NCBI RefSeq assembly: GCF_003719195.1
Contig: NZ_CP024996.1
Span: 1,550,001 to 1,614,000 of the forward strand
Length of the DNA: 64,000 nt
Direction: 5' to 3'
Origin: Herbaspirillum rubrisubalbicans
GTDB taxonomy: Bacteria; Pseudomonadota; Gammaproteobacteria; Burkholderiales; Burkholderiaceae_D
In this document: positions 1 through 9,548 of the stretch, one piece after another
Numbering within the stretch: the stretch's first letter is position 1
How the letters are laid out: each line of letters begins with the position of its first letter
Translations under genes and position numbers: made by a program
The notes under the pieces: generated by a model
The model's database searches: none
Told to the model about the DNA's origin: nothing
What the model saw: the letters and a program-made list of their open reading frames with translations, nothing else

Positions 1-526
1 TCCTCGTTACGTTGACTATCACGACCATGAATGGGGCGTGCCCTGCCACGATGAGACCCGTCTGTTTGAAATGCTGAACCTGGAAGGCGCCCAGGCCGGG
101 CTCTCATGGGAAACCGTACTGAACAAGCGCGACAGTTACCGCGAGGCTTTCGACGGCTGGGACGCCGACAAGATCGCCCGCTACGATGAGCGCCGGGTGG
201 CGCAACTGCTGGCCAATCCCGGCATCGTGCGCAATCGCCTCAAGGTGGCGGCCACCATCGGCAATGCCCGCGCCTATCTCAAGCTGTGCGAGGAAGTGGG
301 CGGGCTCGATCCCTATCTGTGGGGTCATGTCGATGGCCAGCCCATCGTCAACCGCTGGGCGTCGTTGGCCGATTGCCCGGCCAAGACGCCGCTGTCGGAC
401 GCCATTTCCAAGGACCTAGCCCGGCGCGGCTTCAAGTTCGTCGGTTCCACCATCATCTACGCCTATCTGCAGGGCGTGGGCGTGATCAACGACCACGTAC
501 GCGATTGCCATTGCCATGCCGGCTAA
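1..526 (+). CDS. tag: DNA-3-methyladenine glycosylase I, 5'-truncated by the window edge
   Basis: Base-excision repair enzyme that removes 3-methyladenine from alkylated DNA. The frame is open from base 2, so 174 C-terminal residues are visible and only about a dozen N-terminal residues are missing. The visible start (PRYVDYHDHEWGVP) matches the family's N-terminal signature. The block LEGAQAGLSWETVL contains the conserved catalytic-site Glu. The C-terminus DHVRDCHCH carries the His and Cys that, with an N-terminal Cys lying outside the window, bind zinc in Tag proteins. The gene reads toward ftsK, 158 bp downstream. Family assignment is firm; the true start cannot be seen. Confidence 0.93.
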   Translation, partial: PRYVDYHDHEWGVPCHDETRLFEMLNLEGAQAGLSWETVLNKRDSYREAFDGWDADKIARYDERRVAQLLANPGIVRNRLKVAATIGNARAYLKLCEEVGGLDPYLWGHVDGQPIVNRWASLADCPAKTPLSDAISKDLARRGFKFVGSTIIYAYLQGVGVINDHVRDCHCHAG

Positions 527-683
527 GGTGCAGGGACCAACCTACACCAAAGGACGGCGTCGGCTCAGGTGGCTGGGGTCGGGTTTGGTTTACACTCGCA
601 GCCTGCGGCGCGCATCGGCGTTGTCCGAATAGATTCACGAGGCCGGCTGGCGTCTTGCCAGGCCGGTGAAGTTTGGGAGTAGC

Positions 684-3614
684 ATGATTTTCGTCAAATG
701 GTTTGGCTGGTCGGTCCTCTGGCTGCTGCCGCTGCTGCTGCGCACGGTAGTGCGCGCGCTCGGCCGCAAGTCGCTCTTCGGGGGCCGCGGCGCCATTCGC
801 CTGTGGTGCGGCAGCCTGTTGTTGCTGGCGGCCAGCGCTGCGCTGGAGTCGCTGATCCGCGCCCAACTCAGTTCCAGCGATGATGGCCCCAGTGCGGCGC
901 TGTTCGGCGCGGCCCTCATGGAGGGCCTGGGCGGCAAGATCAACAAATGGCTGGCGGCCCTGCTGATGCTGGGCTTGCTGGCGCTGGGCCTGAAATGGCT
1001 GCTGGGGGCCATCTTCAGCCGGACTGCTGTCAGCGAGCGGGACGATCATCCCGAACTGGACCTGGGCCCGCCGCGCCGCGGCAGCATCGAAAGCGAACGG
1101 GTGCGCTTGAGCAGCCTGCACGCCCATGGGGGCAGTGGTGCGCGCAGCAGTTTCCCGGCCGCGAGCGAGCGTCGCCCCCCGGTCAGCCGTGCGCCTTCGC
1201 CCACCCGCGGGCCGGCCGCTTCGCCATTCGAACCGCGTCCGCGCCCGGCCCGGCTGACCCCGGCCGCGCCACCGACGCCGCCCGCGCCCCGTCCGGCTGA
1301 GGGCGCAGCCCGCGATGACTGGAAAGTCCCGCTCTCGGCCATCACCGGAAACCATCCTCGCCAGCAACACACGGGGCCAGGCGGGCAGGGTGGCCAGGGT
1401 GGCAAATGGCCTTCGCTCAATCCCCGTCAAGCCGGCCCGGCTGCCAAGCCCCGTCCCGAATCCGAATGGGCGGCCTTCGAAAGCCTGCGTCCGACCGAGG
1501 CCATGCTGGCTCGCGCCGCCGCCAGCCGCGCTATCTCCGCGGCCAGCGCAGCGGCCGATGCGAGTCTGTCACGGGCCAGCAATCCGACGCCACCGATTCG
1601 TCCCATTCCCTCCTCGATTGCCCGTGGCAACCCGACCTCGACCATGCCGCCGTCACCGGCCACCCGCAGCATCCGCATCAGTAGCGTGGGCCGCGCTGGC
1701 CAGCCGCCCGGTGCCACTGCAGGCACGCCGACCGAGCGTGCCGACCTGGTGCCGACGCGCCTGATGCGCTCGCTGCAGGAGAGCAGCACGCCTGAACCGT
1801 TGCCGCAGCCGGCCCCCATCGTGCCGCTGGCGCAGCAAGCGCCTGCCGAGCCCATGGTGCCGCCGTCAAGCTTGCCGCCGGTGTCCACACCCACGGCCTT
1901 GCCGCCAGCCCCCGAGCCTGAACCGGTCCAACAGGAACCGATCGACCTGGGCACCTTCAATGCACCCTGGTTCGACATGCTGCCCGATCCTGTGCCTGCT
2001 CCGTCTCCTCTTCAGGCGGCACCGACGCCTTCCTTCACGGTGCATCAGCCGCCCGCCGTGCCGCACTATACGCAGCCGGCTGCCCTGTCCTATGGCGCGC
2101 AGGAAGACGAGCCGCACGTGGACATTCCCTTGCCCTCGCTGGACCTGCTTGATGAAGTGCCGGAGTCGCGCATCGAAATCGATCCCCAGCAACTGGAGGA
2201 AACCGGTCGCCTGATCGAACAGCGCTTGCGCGAATTCAAGGTGCCGGTGACCGTACTGGGCGCCGAGGCCGGCCCGGTGATTACCCGCTTCGAGGTGGAA
2301 CCGGCGCAGGGCGTGCGCGGCGCCCAGGTGGTGAACCTGATGAAGGATCTGTCCCGCGCCCTGGGCCTGACCTCCATCCGCGTGGTCGAGACCATCCCCG
2401 GCAAGACCTGCATGGGCCTGGAGTTGCCCAATGCGCGCCGGCAGATGATCAAGCTTTCCGAGATCGTGCATTCGCAGGCTTATCGCAAGTCGGCTTCGCA
2501 TCTCACCATTGCCATGGGCAAGGACATCACCGGCACCCCCGTGGTGACCGACCTGGCGCGCGCGCCGCACATGTTGGTGGCCGGTACCACCGGTTCGGGC
2601 AAGTCGGTGGCCATCAATGCCATGATCCTCTCGCTGCTCTACAAGGCCACCCCCGAGGAAGTGCGCCTGATCATGATCGACCCCAAGATGCTGGAGCTGT
2701 CGATCTATGAAGGCATCCCGCACCTGCTGGCGCCGGTGGTGACCGACATGCGCGAAGCGGCGCACGCCCTGAACTGGGCGGTGGAAGAGATGGAACGGCG
2801 CTACAAGAAGATGTCCAAGCTGGGCGTGCGCAACCTGGCCGGCTACAACCAGAAGCTCGATGAAGCCGCCGCCCGTGGCGAGAAGATTCCCAATCCCTTC
2901 AGCCTCACGCCGGACGCGCCCGAGCCGTTGGAAAAGCTGCCCACCATCGTCATCGTCATCGATGAACTGGCCGACCTGATGATGGTGGTCGGCAAGAAGG
3001 TCGAAGAGTTGATCGCCCGCCTGGCGCAGAAGGCGCGTGCGGCCGGCATCCACCTGATCCTGGCCACCCAGCGCCCATCGGTGGATGTGATCACTGGCCT
3101 GATCAAGGCCAATATCCCGACCCGCGTGGCCTTCCAGGTCTCGTCCAAGATCGACTCGCGCACCGTGCTGGACCAGATGGGAGCCGAGTCGCTGCTGGGC
3201 CATGGCGACATGCTGTTCCTGCCGCCCGGCTCGGGTTATCCGCAGCGCGTGCATGGCGCCTTCGTATCAGATGAGGAAGTGCACCGCGTGGTGGAATACC
3301 TGAAGTCCTTCGGCGAGCCACGCTACATCGAAGAAATCCTGGCGCCTCCGATATCAGAGGACACCGCACAGGCCGACATGTTTGCCGGCGGCGAGGGCGG
3401 CGATGCCGAATCCGATCCGCTCTACGACGAAGCCGTGGCTTTCGTGCTCAAGACGCGCCGCGCCTCCATCTCCTCGGTGCAGCGTCAATTGCGCATCGGC
3501 TACAACCGCGCTGCGCGGCTGGTAGAGCAGATGGAAACGGCCGGCGTGCTCTCGGCCATGTCGCGCAATGGCAGCCGCGATATCCTGGTGCCGCCTTCAG
3601 GGGGCGAGGAATAA
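684..3614 (+). CDS. ftsK: DNA translocase FtsK
   Basis: Hexameric, membrane-anchored dsDNA pump that couples chromosome segregation to cell division. The ATG at 684 is chosen because GGGAG lies 6 nt upstream; a GTG at 666 is in frame but less well placed. The protein has 976 residues. It begins with about three hydrophobic segments within the first 115 residues, then a roughly 350-residue Pro/Ala/Ser-rich linker. The motor domain follows, with Walker A GTTGSGKS at residues 634-641 and Walker [11 protein letters not shown] near residue 755. The C-terminal winged-helix gamma domain, which reads KOPS-type sequences, contains [20 protein letters not shown]. The membrane part is shorter than the usual four-helix FtsK anchor. 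Betaproteobacteria often carry two FtsK paralogues and this may be the shorter one, though I cannot tell from the window. Confidence 0.93.
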   Translation: MIFVKWFGWSVLWLLPLLLRTVVRALGRKSLFGGRGAIRLWCGSLLLLAASAALESLIRAQLSSSDDGPSAALFGAALMEGLGGKINKWLAALLMLGLLALGLKWLLGAIFSRTAVSERDDHPELDLGPPRRGSIESERVRLSSLHAHGGSGARSSFPAASERRPPVSRAPSPTRGPAASPFEPRPRPARLTPAAPPTPPAPRPAEGAARDDWKVPLSAITGNHPRQQHTGPGGQGGQGGKWPSLNPRQAGPAAKPRPESEWAAFESLRPTEAMLARAAASRAISAASAAADASLSRASNPTPPIRPIPSSIARGNPTSTMPPSPATRSIRISSVGRAGQPPGATAGTPTERADLVPTRLMRSLQESSTPEPLPQPAPIVPLAQQAPAEPMVPPSSLPPVSTPTALPPAPEPEPVQQEPIDLGTFNAPWFDMLPDPVPAPSPLQAAPTPSFTVHQPPAVPHYTQPAALSYGAQEDEPHVDIPLPSLDLLDEVPESRIEIDPQQLEETGRLIEQRLREFKVPVTVLGAEAGPVITRFEVEPAQGVRGAQVVNLMKDLSRALGLTSIRVVETIPGKTCMGLELPNARRQMIKLSEIVHSQAYRKSASHLTIAMGKDITGTPVVTDLARAPHMLVAGTTGSGKSVAINAMILSLLYKATPEEVRLIMIDPKMLELSIYEGIPHLLAPVVTDMREAAHALNWAVEEMERRYKKMSKLGVRNLAGYNQKLDEAAARGEKIPNPFSLTPDAPEPLEKLPTIVIVIDELADLMMVVGKKVEELIARLAQKARAAGIHLILATQRPSVDVITGLIKANIPTRVAFQVSSKIDSRTVLDQMGAESLLGHGDMLFLPPGSGYPQRVHGAFVSDEEVHRVVEYLKSFGEPRYIEEILAPPISEDTAQADMFAGGEGGDAESDPLYDEAVAFVLKTRRASISSVQRQLRIGYNRAARLVEQMETAGVLSAMSRNGSRDILVPPSGGEE

Positions 3615-3634
3615 ACATCGCAAGACCCCCCTAC

Positions 3635-3668
3635 AAAAACGGCGAACCTTTGCGGGTTCGCCGTTTTT
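3635..3668. terminator. Bidirectional rho-independent terminator between ftsK and the aldehyde dehydrogenase gene
   Basis: A perfect 14-bp stem (3635-3648 pairing with 3655-3668) surrounds a 6-nt loop. Its ends are A5 and T5 runs, so it gives a U-tract on either strand. It lies 20 bp after the ftsK stop and about 40 bp after the convergent dehydrogenase stop, so one hairpin can serve both genes. Confidence 0.9.
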
Positions 3669-3710
3669 GCATGAGCACAGAGGCTAAGTCATCAGATATC
3701 TAATATCTAA

Positions 3711-5144
3711 TCAAATATCTAACTGGGTCACCAGCTTGGTATTGATGTAGGCCTCGATGGCTTCGGTACCGCCTTCGGAACCGTAGCCGCTGTCCTTGAT
3801 GCCGCCGAAGGGCAGTTCCGGCAGGGCCAGGCCCAGGTGGTTGATGGTCAACATGCCGCTTTCCACGCGCGCCGCCAGGGCGTGCTTGGTGTGCGCCGAC
3901 TTGGCGAAGGCATAGGCGGCCAGACCGAAGGGTAGACGGTTGGCTTCGGCGATCACATCATCAAGGGACTCGAAGGAATTGATCAGGGCCAGTGGGCCGA
4001 AGGGTTCTTCGTTCATCACGCGGGCGTTCAGCGGGATGTTGGTCAGCACGGTGGGCTGGAAGAAGTAACCCTTGTTACCAATGCGTTTGCCACCGGTGCG
4101 CAGTTGCGCGCCTTGCGCGAGGGCGTCGTCGATGAGCGCTTCCAGCGCCGGGATGCGCCGCTTGTTGGCCACCGGCCCCATGTTCACGCCGGCTTCCAGG
4201 CCATTGCCCACCTTCAGTTGCTCGGCATAGGTGACGAACTTGTCGACGAAGGCATTGAACACACCCTTCTGCACCAGGAAGCGGGTCGGCGAGACGCACA
4301 CCTGGCCGGCATTGCGGAACTTGGCCATGGCCAGAGTCTTGGCCGCCACGTCCACGTCGACGTCATCGAACACCATGGCCGGCGCATGACCGCCCAGTTC
4401 CATGGTGGCGCGCTTCATGTACTGGCCGGCCAGCGCCGCCAATTGCTTGCCCACCGGGGTGGAGCCGGTGAAGGAAATCTTCTTGATCACCGGATGCGGG
4501 ATCAGGTATTCCGAGATCTCGGCCGGCACGCCATAGACCAGGTTGATCACGCCAGCCGGCACGCCCGCATCGGCATAGGCGCGGATCAGTTCAGCCGGCG
4601 AGGCCGGGGTTTCTTCCGGGGCCTTGACGATGATGGAGCAGCCGGCAGCCAGGGCCGCCGAGAGCTTGCGCACCACCTGGTTGATCGGGAAATTCCAGGG
4701 CGTGAAGGCGGCCACCGGGCCGACCGGCTCCTTGATCACCATCTGGTAGGCGCCCGGCACGCGGGCCGGTACCAGGCGGCCATAGGTGCGACGCGCTTCC
4801 TCGGCGAACCAGTCGATGGTATCGGCCGCACCCAGGGTTTCCATCTTGGCTTCGGCCAACGGCTTGCCTTGTTCCTGGGTCATCAGGCGCGCCACGTCCT
4901 CGGCGCGCTCGCGCAGCAGGTCGGCGGCGCGGCGCATGATCTTGGAGCGCTCGAAGGCGGACATGTTGCGCCAGGTCTCGAAGCCCTTCTTTGCCGCTTC
5001 CAGGGCGCGGTCCAGGTCGCTGCGGTCAGCGTGGGCGATCTTGCCGATCACTTCCTCGGTGGCCGGGTTGATGACATCGATGGTGCGACCGGAAGCGCTG
5101 GCGGTCCATTCACCGTTGATGAAAAGCTGTACGTCCTTATACAT
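3711..5144 (-). CDS. NAD(P)-dependent aldehyde dehydrogenase, succinate-semialdehyde dehydrogenase type
   Basis: Aldehyde dehydrogenase superfamily protein of 477 residues that oxidises an aldehyde to a carboxylate with NAD(P)+. Conserved sites are the PWNF block with Asn151, the general base Glu249 in MELGGHAP, and the nucleophile Cys283 in GQVCVSPTR. Overall it reads like the SSADH branch (GabD/SsaD), in which succinate semialdehyde from GABA catabolism is the substrate. The related 2-oxoglutarate-semialdehyde dehydrogenases are hard to separate by eye. No gabT or transporter is adjacent, so the context does not settle the substrate. The gene appears monocistronic and ends at a terminator shared with ftsK. 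Family is certain; substrate is moderately likely. Confidence 0.8.
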   Translation of the reverse strand: MYKDVQLFINGEWTASASGRTIDVINPATEEVIGKIAHADRSDLDRALEAAKKGFETWRNMSAFERSKIMRRAADLLRERAEDVARLMTQEQGKPLAEAKMETLGAADTIDWFAEEARRTYGRLVPARVPGAYQMVIKEPVGPVAAFTPWNFPINQVVRKLSAALAAGCSIIVKAPEETPASPAELIRAYADAGVPAGVINLVYGVPAEISEYLIPHPVIKKISFTGSTPVGKQLAALAGQYMKRATMELGGHAPAMVFDDVDVDVAAKTLAMAKFRNAGQVCVSPTRFLVQKGVFNAFVDKFVTYAEQLKVGNGLEAGVNMGPVANKRRIPALEALIDDALAQGAQLRTGGKRIGNKGYFFQPTVLTNIPLNARVMNEEPFGPLALINSFESLDDVIAEANRLPFGLAAYAFAKSAHTKHALAARVESGMLTINHLGLALPELPFGGIKDSGYGSEGGTEAIEAYINTKLVTQLDI

Positions 5145-5442
5145 GGGCTATCCTCGTTGGTCAGGTTGGGGCAGGGTCACCGCTGCCAGGTGGGCGCGAT
5201 GGCCGGGAGAATTCATGCAGACCCGCCGGGGGCGGTCTGGTTCATGCGCATTGCGAGACCACCACGGTGGCGGCGCGAAGACTGTCTTAAGAATGTCTTT
5301 ATACCACGCACGATCATTTCGCGTCGCTTGCCGAGTCGCCGTCAGCGGCTTCCTACAAGGCTGGACGGGCAAGCCGCAAAGAGGAACAATCGACATCGCC
5401 CGCCAGTCACACCGCCACAACAATACGCAGCCGAGGCCCCTC

Positions 5443-6882
5443 ATGAGCAGCTCTTACGACCCCTTGCGCTCCCGCCATCCTGGCGTTGCCGATGCTGCGC
5501 CGGATGCTGCCGATCTCACTCCCGTGCGTGATGAACAGTGCGACCCGGATGACGATGGCCTCTCCGGTGGCGGTTTCGTCGCCGGCCTCGTGCTCAGTGC
5601 CGGCCTCGGACTCTGGCTGGGCCGCAAGCGACGGCAGCGGCGCGCGCAAGCGGTGACACAGGGCGCCGCTGCCCCCCCGCACGAGCGCGCCGAACAACCC
5701 GCGCGCGAGCTCATCCCGCACGGTCTGGAGCGCGCCTTGCGCCTGGTGAGCCTGGCCATGCCGCTCATCGCCGCCTGGCGCAAGGGTGCGGCGCGCGCCA
5801 AGGTGGCGGCAGCCAAGGCCCAGATGGACACACCGCTGCCACCCGACGCCCCGGCCCGGGTGGACATCGTCAAGGCCAGGCTGGAGCCGGTCCCTTCGGA
5901 TTACCTGGACCCGGCGGCCGAGGTCAAGATGCTCAAGGGCGGCACGCGCGCCCAGCAAGCCTGGCAGATGACGGTGGCGGCCATCGATGCCTGGATCACC
6001 GACTTCGCCCCCAGCATGGGCGCAGCCATCGCCTACTACACCATCTTCTCGATTGCCCCCATGCTGGTGATCGCCATTGCGGTGGCCGGCATGTTGTTCG
6101 GCCATGATGCGGCCCAGGGTGAGATCGTCAACCAGATCCGCGACATCGTCGGCACCGAGGGCGCCTTCGCCATCCAGGGACTGCTGCGCTCGGTGAGCCA
6201 GCCGCGTGAAGGCATGATCGCCGCCGGTATTTCGGTGGTGACCCTGGTCATCGGGGCCACGGCCGTGTTCTCGGAATTGCAGAGTGCGCTCGATCGCATC
6301 TGGCGCATTCCCGTGGTCAAGCGCAAGAGTGGTGTGTGGCAACTGGCACGCACGCGGCTATTGTCCTTCGGACTGATCCTGGGGCTGGGATTCTTGCTCA
6401 TCATCTCGCTGGTGGTCAGCGCCGCACTGGCGGCATTGGGACGCTGGTGGGGCGGCTGGTTCGAGGGCTGGCAACTGGTGCTGCAATTGCTCAACTTCGT
6501 GTTGTCCTTCGTGGTGTTCTCCACGCTCTTTTCGATGATCTACAAGTTCATGCCACGCGTGACCTTGTCCTGGCATGACGTGTGGATCGGCGCGGTGGCC
6601 ACCACGGTCCTGTTCATCATCGGCAAATACCTGATCGGCCTGTACCTGGGCAGTACCGGCATGACTTCCGGTTTCGGTGCAGCCGGTTCGTTTGCGCTGT
6701 TGCTGCTGTGGATTTACTACTCGGCCCAGATCTTCCTGCTGGGGGCGGAGTTCACCTGGATCTACGCCAACAATTTCGGCTCCCGTGCCAGGCGGCAAAA
6801 GCTGGTCAATACCGTGCAAGAGCATCACGTGAGCCTGGAACAGGCGCAACAGGTGGTACGCACCGATGCCGGCAAGCGTTGA
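5443..6882 (+). CDS. YihY/BrkB family inner-membrane protein
   Basis: Integral membrane protein of 479 residues in the YihY/virulence-factor BrkB family, once mislabelled RNase BN. The ATG at 5443 begins the recognisable protein; the frame is open further upstream but shows no family sequence there. Residues 1-175 are hydrophilic and Arg/Ala-rich, apart from a short hydrophobic patch near residues 45-60. The conserved core follows with SMGAAIAYYTIFSIAPMLVI and about six membrane helices, ending in FGAAGSFALLLLWIYYSAQI and GAEFTWIYA. The long N-terminal extension is unusual, since many members begin close to the core. Biochemical function of the family is not settled. It is transcribed alone, divergently from the aldehyde dehydrogenase gene, with a 298-bp gap in which I see nothing else. 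Confidence 0.85.
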   Translation: MSSSYDPLRSRHPGVADAAPDAADLTPVRDEQCDPDDDGLSGGGFVAGLVLSAGLGLWLGRKRRQRRAQAVTQGAAAPPHERAEQPARELIPHGLERALRLVSLAMPLIAAWRKGAARAKVAAAKAQMDTPLPPDAPARVDIVKARLEPVPSDYLDPAAEVKMLKGGTRAQQAWQMTVAAIDAWITDFAPSMGAAIAYYTIFSIAPMLVIAIAVAGMLFGHDAAQGEIVNQIRDIVGTEGAFAIQGLLRSVSQPREGMIAAGISVVTLVIGATAVFSELQSALDRIWRIPVVKRKSGVWQLARTRLLSFGLILGLGFLLIISLVVSAALAALGRWWGGWFEGWQLVLQLLNFVLSFVVFSTLFSMIYKFMPRVTLSWHDVWIGAVATTVLFIIGKYLIGLYLGSTGMTSGFGAAGSFALLLLWIYYSAQIFLLGAEFTWIYANNFGSRARRQKLVNTVQEHHVSLEQAQQVVRTDAGKR

Positions 6883-6990
6883 GCTGTCGTCATGCTGTAG
6901 CGGCTGTAGAGGCTGTAGGAATTGGTCGCGCTGTAAATCGGTGCGGCGCCTACCATGACTGCCTGATTGCATCACGCGCGGAGAAGCGAT

Positions 6991-7125
6991 ATGAAAACCA
7001 AGGGCATCCCCGAACTCAATGCCCTCATTCCCTTGTTCCACCATGCACGCGGCAGCAAGGTACCGGCGGCCAAGTCGATTCCGATACGGTTGATGGCGCA
7101 GAGCAGTGAGCCGGTGTTGGCTTGA
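6991..7125 (+). CDS. Possible small protein, 44 residues
   Basis: A short reading frame begins with ATG at 6991 behind a good ribosome binding site (GGAGAAGCGAT) and encodes MKTKGIPELNALIPLFHHAR followed by a basic tail ending in EPVLA. It lies alone between the YihY gene and the toxin-antitoxin operon. I recognise no domain and see no signal peptide or membrane helix. The support is the ribosome binding site and the sensible start only, so it may be chance. Confidence 0.35.
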   Translation: MKTKGIPELNALIPLFHHARGSKVPAAKSIPIRLMAQSSEPVLA

Positions 7126-7231
7126 GGTGCGCCGAGTATTTTCGAGAGTGTGTCAGCCAATCGAGTCGCTTGCTTGCGACGAGCTGCGGCTGCAGGCAAG
7201 CTGGCACGCTGACTCGGGGAAATAAGTCCAA

Positions 7232-7272
7232 GTCTAATAAATTGAGAATTTTCTAATAAACGGACTTATAAT
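7232..7272 (+). promoter_or_regulatory. Promoter with repeated operator-like elements for the toxin-antitoxin operon
   Basis: A -35-like TTGAGA (7242-7247) and a perfect TATAAT (7267-7272) are separated by 19 bp. The 9-mer TCTAATAAA occurs twice in direct orientation, at 7233-7241 and 7252-7260, one copy touching the -35 element and one inside the spacer. Such repeats are typical of operators bound by the antitoxin in autoregulated type II modules. The -10 box ends only 8 nt before the toxin ATG. Confidence 0.6.
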
Positions 7273-7280
7273 TCGAACAC

Positions 7281-7535
7281 ATGAACTCGATCAAGTGGCA
7301 TTCGAGAGCGATCAAGCAACTGCTCAGGATCAGTCCTCCGGATCAAGTCAGGATCAAGGATGCTGCGGCCAAGTTGTCGCAAATGCCGCATTGCCAGCAC
7401 GTGAAATCGCTGACCAATCATCCTTGTCAATATCGGCTCCGGGTTGGCCATTATCGAGTGTTCTTCAACTTTGACGGGAATGTTCGCATCGTCTCCATCG
7501 AGGAAGTGCACAAGCGCGATGACCGCACCTACTAA
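7281..7535 (+). CDS. RelE/ParE superfamily toxin of a type II toxin-antitoxin system
   Basis: Small basic protein of 84 residues with the RelE/ParE fold pattern: MNSIKWHSRAIKQLLRI at the start, YRLRVGHYRVFFNFDG in the middle and IVSIEEVHKRDDRTY at the end. RelE-type members are ribosome-dependent mRNA interferases and ParE-type members poison gyrase; the conserved Arg and Tyr pattern here looks closer to RelE. It is the first gene of a two-gene operon, an order like higBA, and its 3' end overlaps the antitoxin start by 17 bp. Base composition is lower in GC than the neighbours, which fits an acquired module. Confidence 0.8.
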   Translation: MNSIKWHSRAIKQLLRISPPDQVRIKDAAAKLSQMPHCQHVKSLTNHPCQYRLRVGHYRVFFNFDGNVRIVSIEEVHKRDDRTY

Positions 7536-7851
7536 CATCCAGATCATCCATGGCGCCGACGGCAAGCCTGCCTTCGTCGTTATTCCTTATGCCGATTACC
7601 TGAAGGAGCATCGTGCTGAAGATGAGCAATATGTTCCGCACGAAGTGGTAGCGATGATGGTGGATCACCAATGGACTGCCATCCGCAGCTGGCGTGAACA
7701 TTTGGACCTGACCCAGCAGGAAGTGGCGGCGCGCCTGGGCATTTCGCAGTCGGCGTATGCCCAGCAGGAAAGCAGCAGGAACCTGCGTCCCAGTTCCTTG
7801 AAAAGGATTGCGGCGGCGCTCGGAGTGAGCATCGCGCAACTCGACTTCTGA
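7519..7851 (+). CDS. XRE-family (HTH) antitoxin
   Basis: A 110-residue protein with an N-terminal beta-type segment (IQIIHGADGKPAFVVIPYADY), probably used to bind the toxin, and a C-terminal Cro/C1-type helix-turn-helix (LTQQEVAARLGISQSAYAQQE, then LKRIAAALGVSIAQLDF). The ATG at 7519 lies inside the toxin gene and gives translational coupling. It is expected to neutralise the toxin and repress the operon, probably at the repeats near 7233-7260. The domain call is firm; pairing with the toxin is inferred from the overlap. Confidence 0.85.
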   Translation: MTAPTNIQIIHGADGKPAFVVIPYADYLKEHRAEDEQYVPHEVVAMMVDHQWTAIRSWREHLDLTQQEVAARLGISQSAYAQQESSRNLRPSSLKRIAAALGVSIAQLDF

Positions 7852-7855
7852 CCTC

Positions 7856-7882
7856 AGAGGTCAGAGCTTAGAGGTCAGAGCT
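7856..7882. repeat. Short tandem duplication after the antitoxin gene
   Basis: The 13-mer AGAGGTCAGAGCT occurs at 7856-7868 and again at 7870-7882, one base apart. It sits between the antitoxin stop and the end of the convergent diguanylate cyclase gene. No function is evident. Confidence 0.5.
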
Positions 7883-7921
7883 CAGATGCCTGACTTGTTC
7901 CTCGGCATACAGGAGCCGGCC

Positions 7922-8989
7922 CTAGAAGAATTCCACCGTATCGTTGGTCGTGATGCCCGAGCGCAGTACCCCTGCATTGACCAGTTCCTGGTAGTAGCAG
8001 ATGCGGTTGCGGCCGCTCTTCTTGGCGTGGTACAGCGCCTGGTCGGCGTGCCCGAGGATCACCACCGGCGTTTCGCGGGCGATGCCCACGAAGCCCAGGC
8101 TGACGGTGACCTTGCCCACCTGCGGGAAGTCGTATTCCTGGACGTTCTGGCGGAAGCGGTCGAAGATCTTGCGGGCGTCCGAGAGCGTGGTCGAGCGCAG
8201 CAGGATCACGAATTCCTCGCCGCCGAAACGGAAGATGCGGTCATGTGCGCGGAACGAGGCGCGCAGGATGTTGGCCACCAGGATCAGCACTTCATCGCCA
8301 TACAAGTGGCCATAGCGGTCGTTGACCTGCTTGAAGTGATCGATGTCCACCACCCCCAGCCAGTGCCCTTTGGGCTCGCCATGGTCTTCGTGGCGACGTT
8401 CGTTCTCTTCCAGCGAATGCGCTTCGTGCGGGGCGATGGCAAAGGCGTAGCGGGTGAACTGCTCATCGAAGGTCTTGCGATTGAACAAGCCCGTCAAGGC
8501 ATCGCGCTCGCTGTAATCGAGCAGGCTCTGGTAGTTGCAGTAGACGTGGAAGATGCCATGGATCACGTCCATCATGGCCGGCGTGAAGGCGCTCTGGCTG
8601 CGGATCTCCAGGCAGGAGTTCATCTTGCCGTGCAACCAGACCGGCAGCCATAGCAGGTGTTCGCCGCTGTCCGTGGTTTCCTGATATTCGTTGAGGTGAT
8701 TGCGGATACAGGCCAACATGGCCGGATAGGCTGCCAGCGGTTCCTTGGGATCGTCGCTGGTCAGCTCGGCGATGGTGTGGACGGTGCCATCGCGGATGAC
8801 CATCTTTTCCTGCACGAAGTATTCGTCGCGCAGGGTGAAGATGTCCAACATGCGGATGGACTGCACCTCGGTCAACTGGTACAGCGCAGAGATGACGGAG
8901 ATGGCCAGGCGGGAATGCTCCCGGTGGGCCGTGATTTCTACCAGATGCTTGAGCAGCGGTTGTTTCATCTCTTCGTCGATGTCCTGCAT
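7922..8989 (-). CDS. Diguanylate cyclase (GGDEF domain) with N-terminal sensory region
   Basis: Makes the second messenger cyclic di-GMP from two GTP. The protein is 355 residues if it starts at 8989; a start at MKQPLL seven codons later is possible. Residues 1-155 form a GAF-like sensory region without recognisable ligand residues. The GGDEF domain begins at DALTGLFNR (163-171). Metal ligands lie in VVDIDHFK and the active loop is GGEEF at 256-260. An RxxD motif (Arg247 to Asp250) lies exactly five residues upstream of the loop, which is the allosteric product-inhibition site, so the enzyme looks active and feedback-controlled. There is no EAL domain and no membrane helix, so it is probably cytoplasmic. 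Confidence 0.9.
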   Translation of the reverse strand: MQDIDEEMKQPLLKHLVEITAHREHSRLAISVISALYQLTEVQSIRMLDIFTLRDEYFVQEKMVIRDGTVHTIAELTSDDPKEPLAAYPAMLACIRNHLNEYQETTDSGEHLLWLPVWLHGKMNSCLEIRSQSAFTPAMMDVIHGIFHVYCNYQSLLDYSERDALTGLFNRKTFDEQFTRYAFAIAPHEAHSLEENERRHEDHGEPKGHWLGVVDIDHFKQVNDRYGHLYGDEVLILVANILRASFRAHDRIFRFGGEEFVILLRSTTLSDARKIFDRFRQNVQEYDFPQVGKVTVSLGFVGIARETPVVILGHADQALYHAKKSGRNRICYYQELVNAGVLRSGITTNDTVEFF

Positions 8990-9243
8990 GAGCCCATTAT
9001 GTTCTGTATGTCGGTACTCGGCTTTGCTTGCCCCTTGGCGCCGGGCATGGGTGCGGCGCACCTGCCATGAACGAGTACCTGGCCCGTGGCCGGCACGCAG
9101 TCAGGCGTACGTCAGGTCGTACAGCCACCCCTAGACTGCCCGGATGCAAGATTGACCCCATCAAGCTAGCACGGAAGCAAAAGGATTTTACAGGCGGCAA
9201 GCATTGTAATGAAGCAGTTTCTGCATTTCCCTGCCGAAAACTT

Positions 9244-9274
9244 GACTTTAGTTTCCATGTGGAAATTTTAAGTC
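9244..9274. promoter_or_regulatory. Imperfect 31-bp dyad in the gap upstream of the diguanylate cyclase gene
   Basis: Outer arms GACTT/AAGTC and inner arms TTTCC/GGAAA are centred on ATGT. The dyad lies in the 559-bp stretch between the cyclase start (8989) and lpxO (9549), about 255 bp upstream of the cyclase. It lacks a terminator-like U-tract, so an operator is more likely. The rest of the stretch holds only the hairpins at 9427-9486. Confidence 0.35.
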
Positions 9275-9461
9275 TTGCGTGATTTTTACTTATGCTCGAG
9301 TTTGCTGAAATTTTGACTGTCTTCATGCTGCCTGGCTATAAGTGCGCTCGGTAATCCAGGCGTGTAGCGGCTTTGACGCGCATATCCGCTTTATTCAGCC
9401 GTGCCCCGACGATCTCCCTGGATGGGAAATGGCCCACGGTCTATGGGCCATTTACTTATAA

Positions 9462-9486
9462 AAATCGCCGGTCCCGAGGCCGGCGA
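9462..9486 (-). terminator. Rho-independent terminator of the lpxO gene
   Basis: A 7-bp stem (9465-9471 with 9480-9486) and an 8-nt loop are followed on the minus strand by TTTTTATA. It sits about 60 bp after the lpxO stop. A second hairpin with 10-bp arms (9427-9436 with 9444-9453) follows on the same transcript. Confidence 0.65.
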
Positions 9487-9548
9487 ATTCTATCTATATC
9501 ATTTGCAGTTTATTGCGTATTTCCGCCTTGGCCCACCGGTCATGCGGA

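Noticed and set aside
4786..5442. Upstream extension of the YihY frame
   Set aside because: It overlaps the aldehyde dehydrogenase gene on the other strand and adds no recognisable domain; ATG at 5443 is the sensible start.
5148..5444. Minus-strand frame of 98 codons between the aldehyde dehydrogenase and YihY genes
   Set aside because: No ribosome binding site, no family features and unusual Cys/Arg/Trp content.
4104..5531. Plus-strand open frame of 475 codons opposite the aldehyde dehydrogenase gene
   Set aside because: Composition (His, Gly, Leu-rich without domains) is that of an antisense shadow; the minus-strand gene has all active-site motifs.
9028..9282. Plus-strand frame of 84 codons overlapping the cyclase promoter
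   Set aside because: Arg-rich shadow composition without a ribosome binding site.
9427..9453. Hairpin with 10-bp arms AAATGGCCCA/TGGGCCATTT taken at first for an independent terminator
   Set aside because: The hairpin at 9465-9486 with a following U-tract explains lpxO termination better; this one is at most a secondary element.
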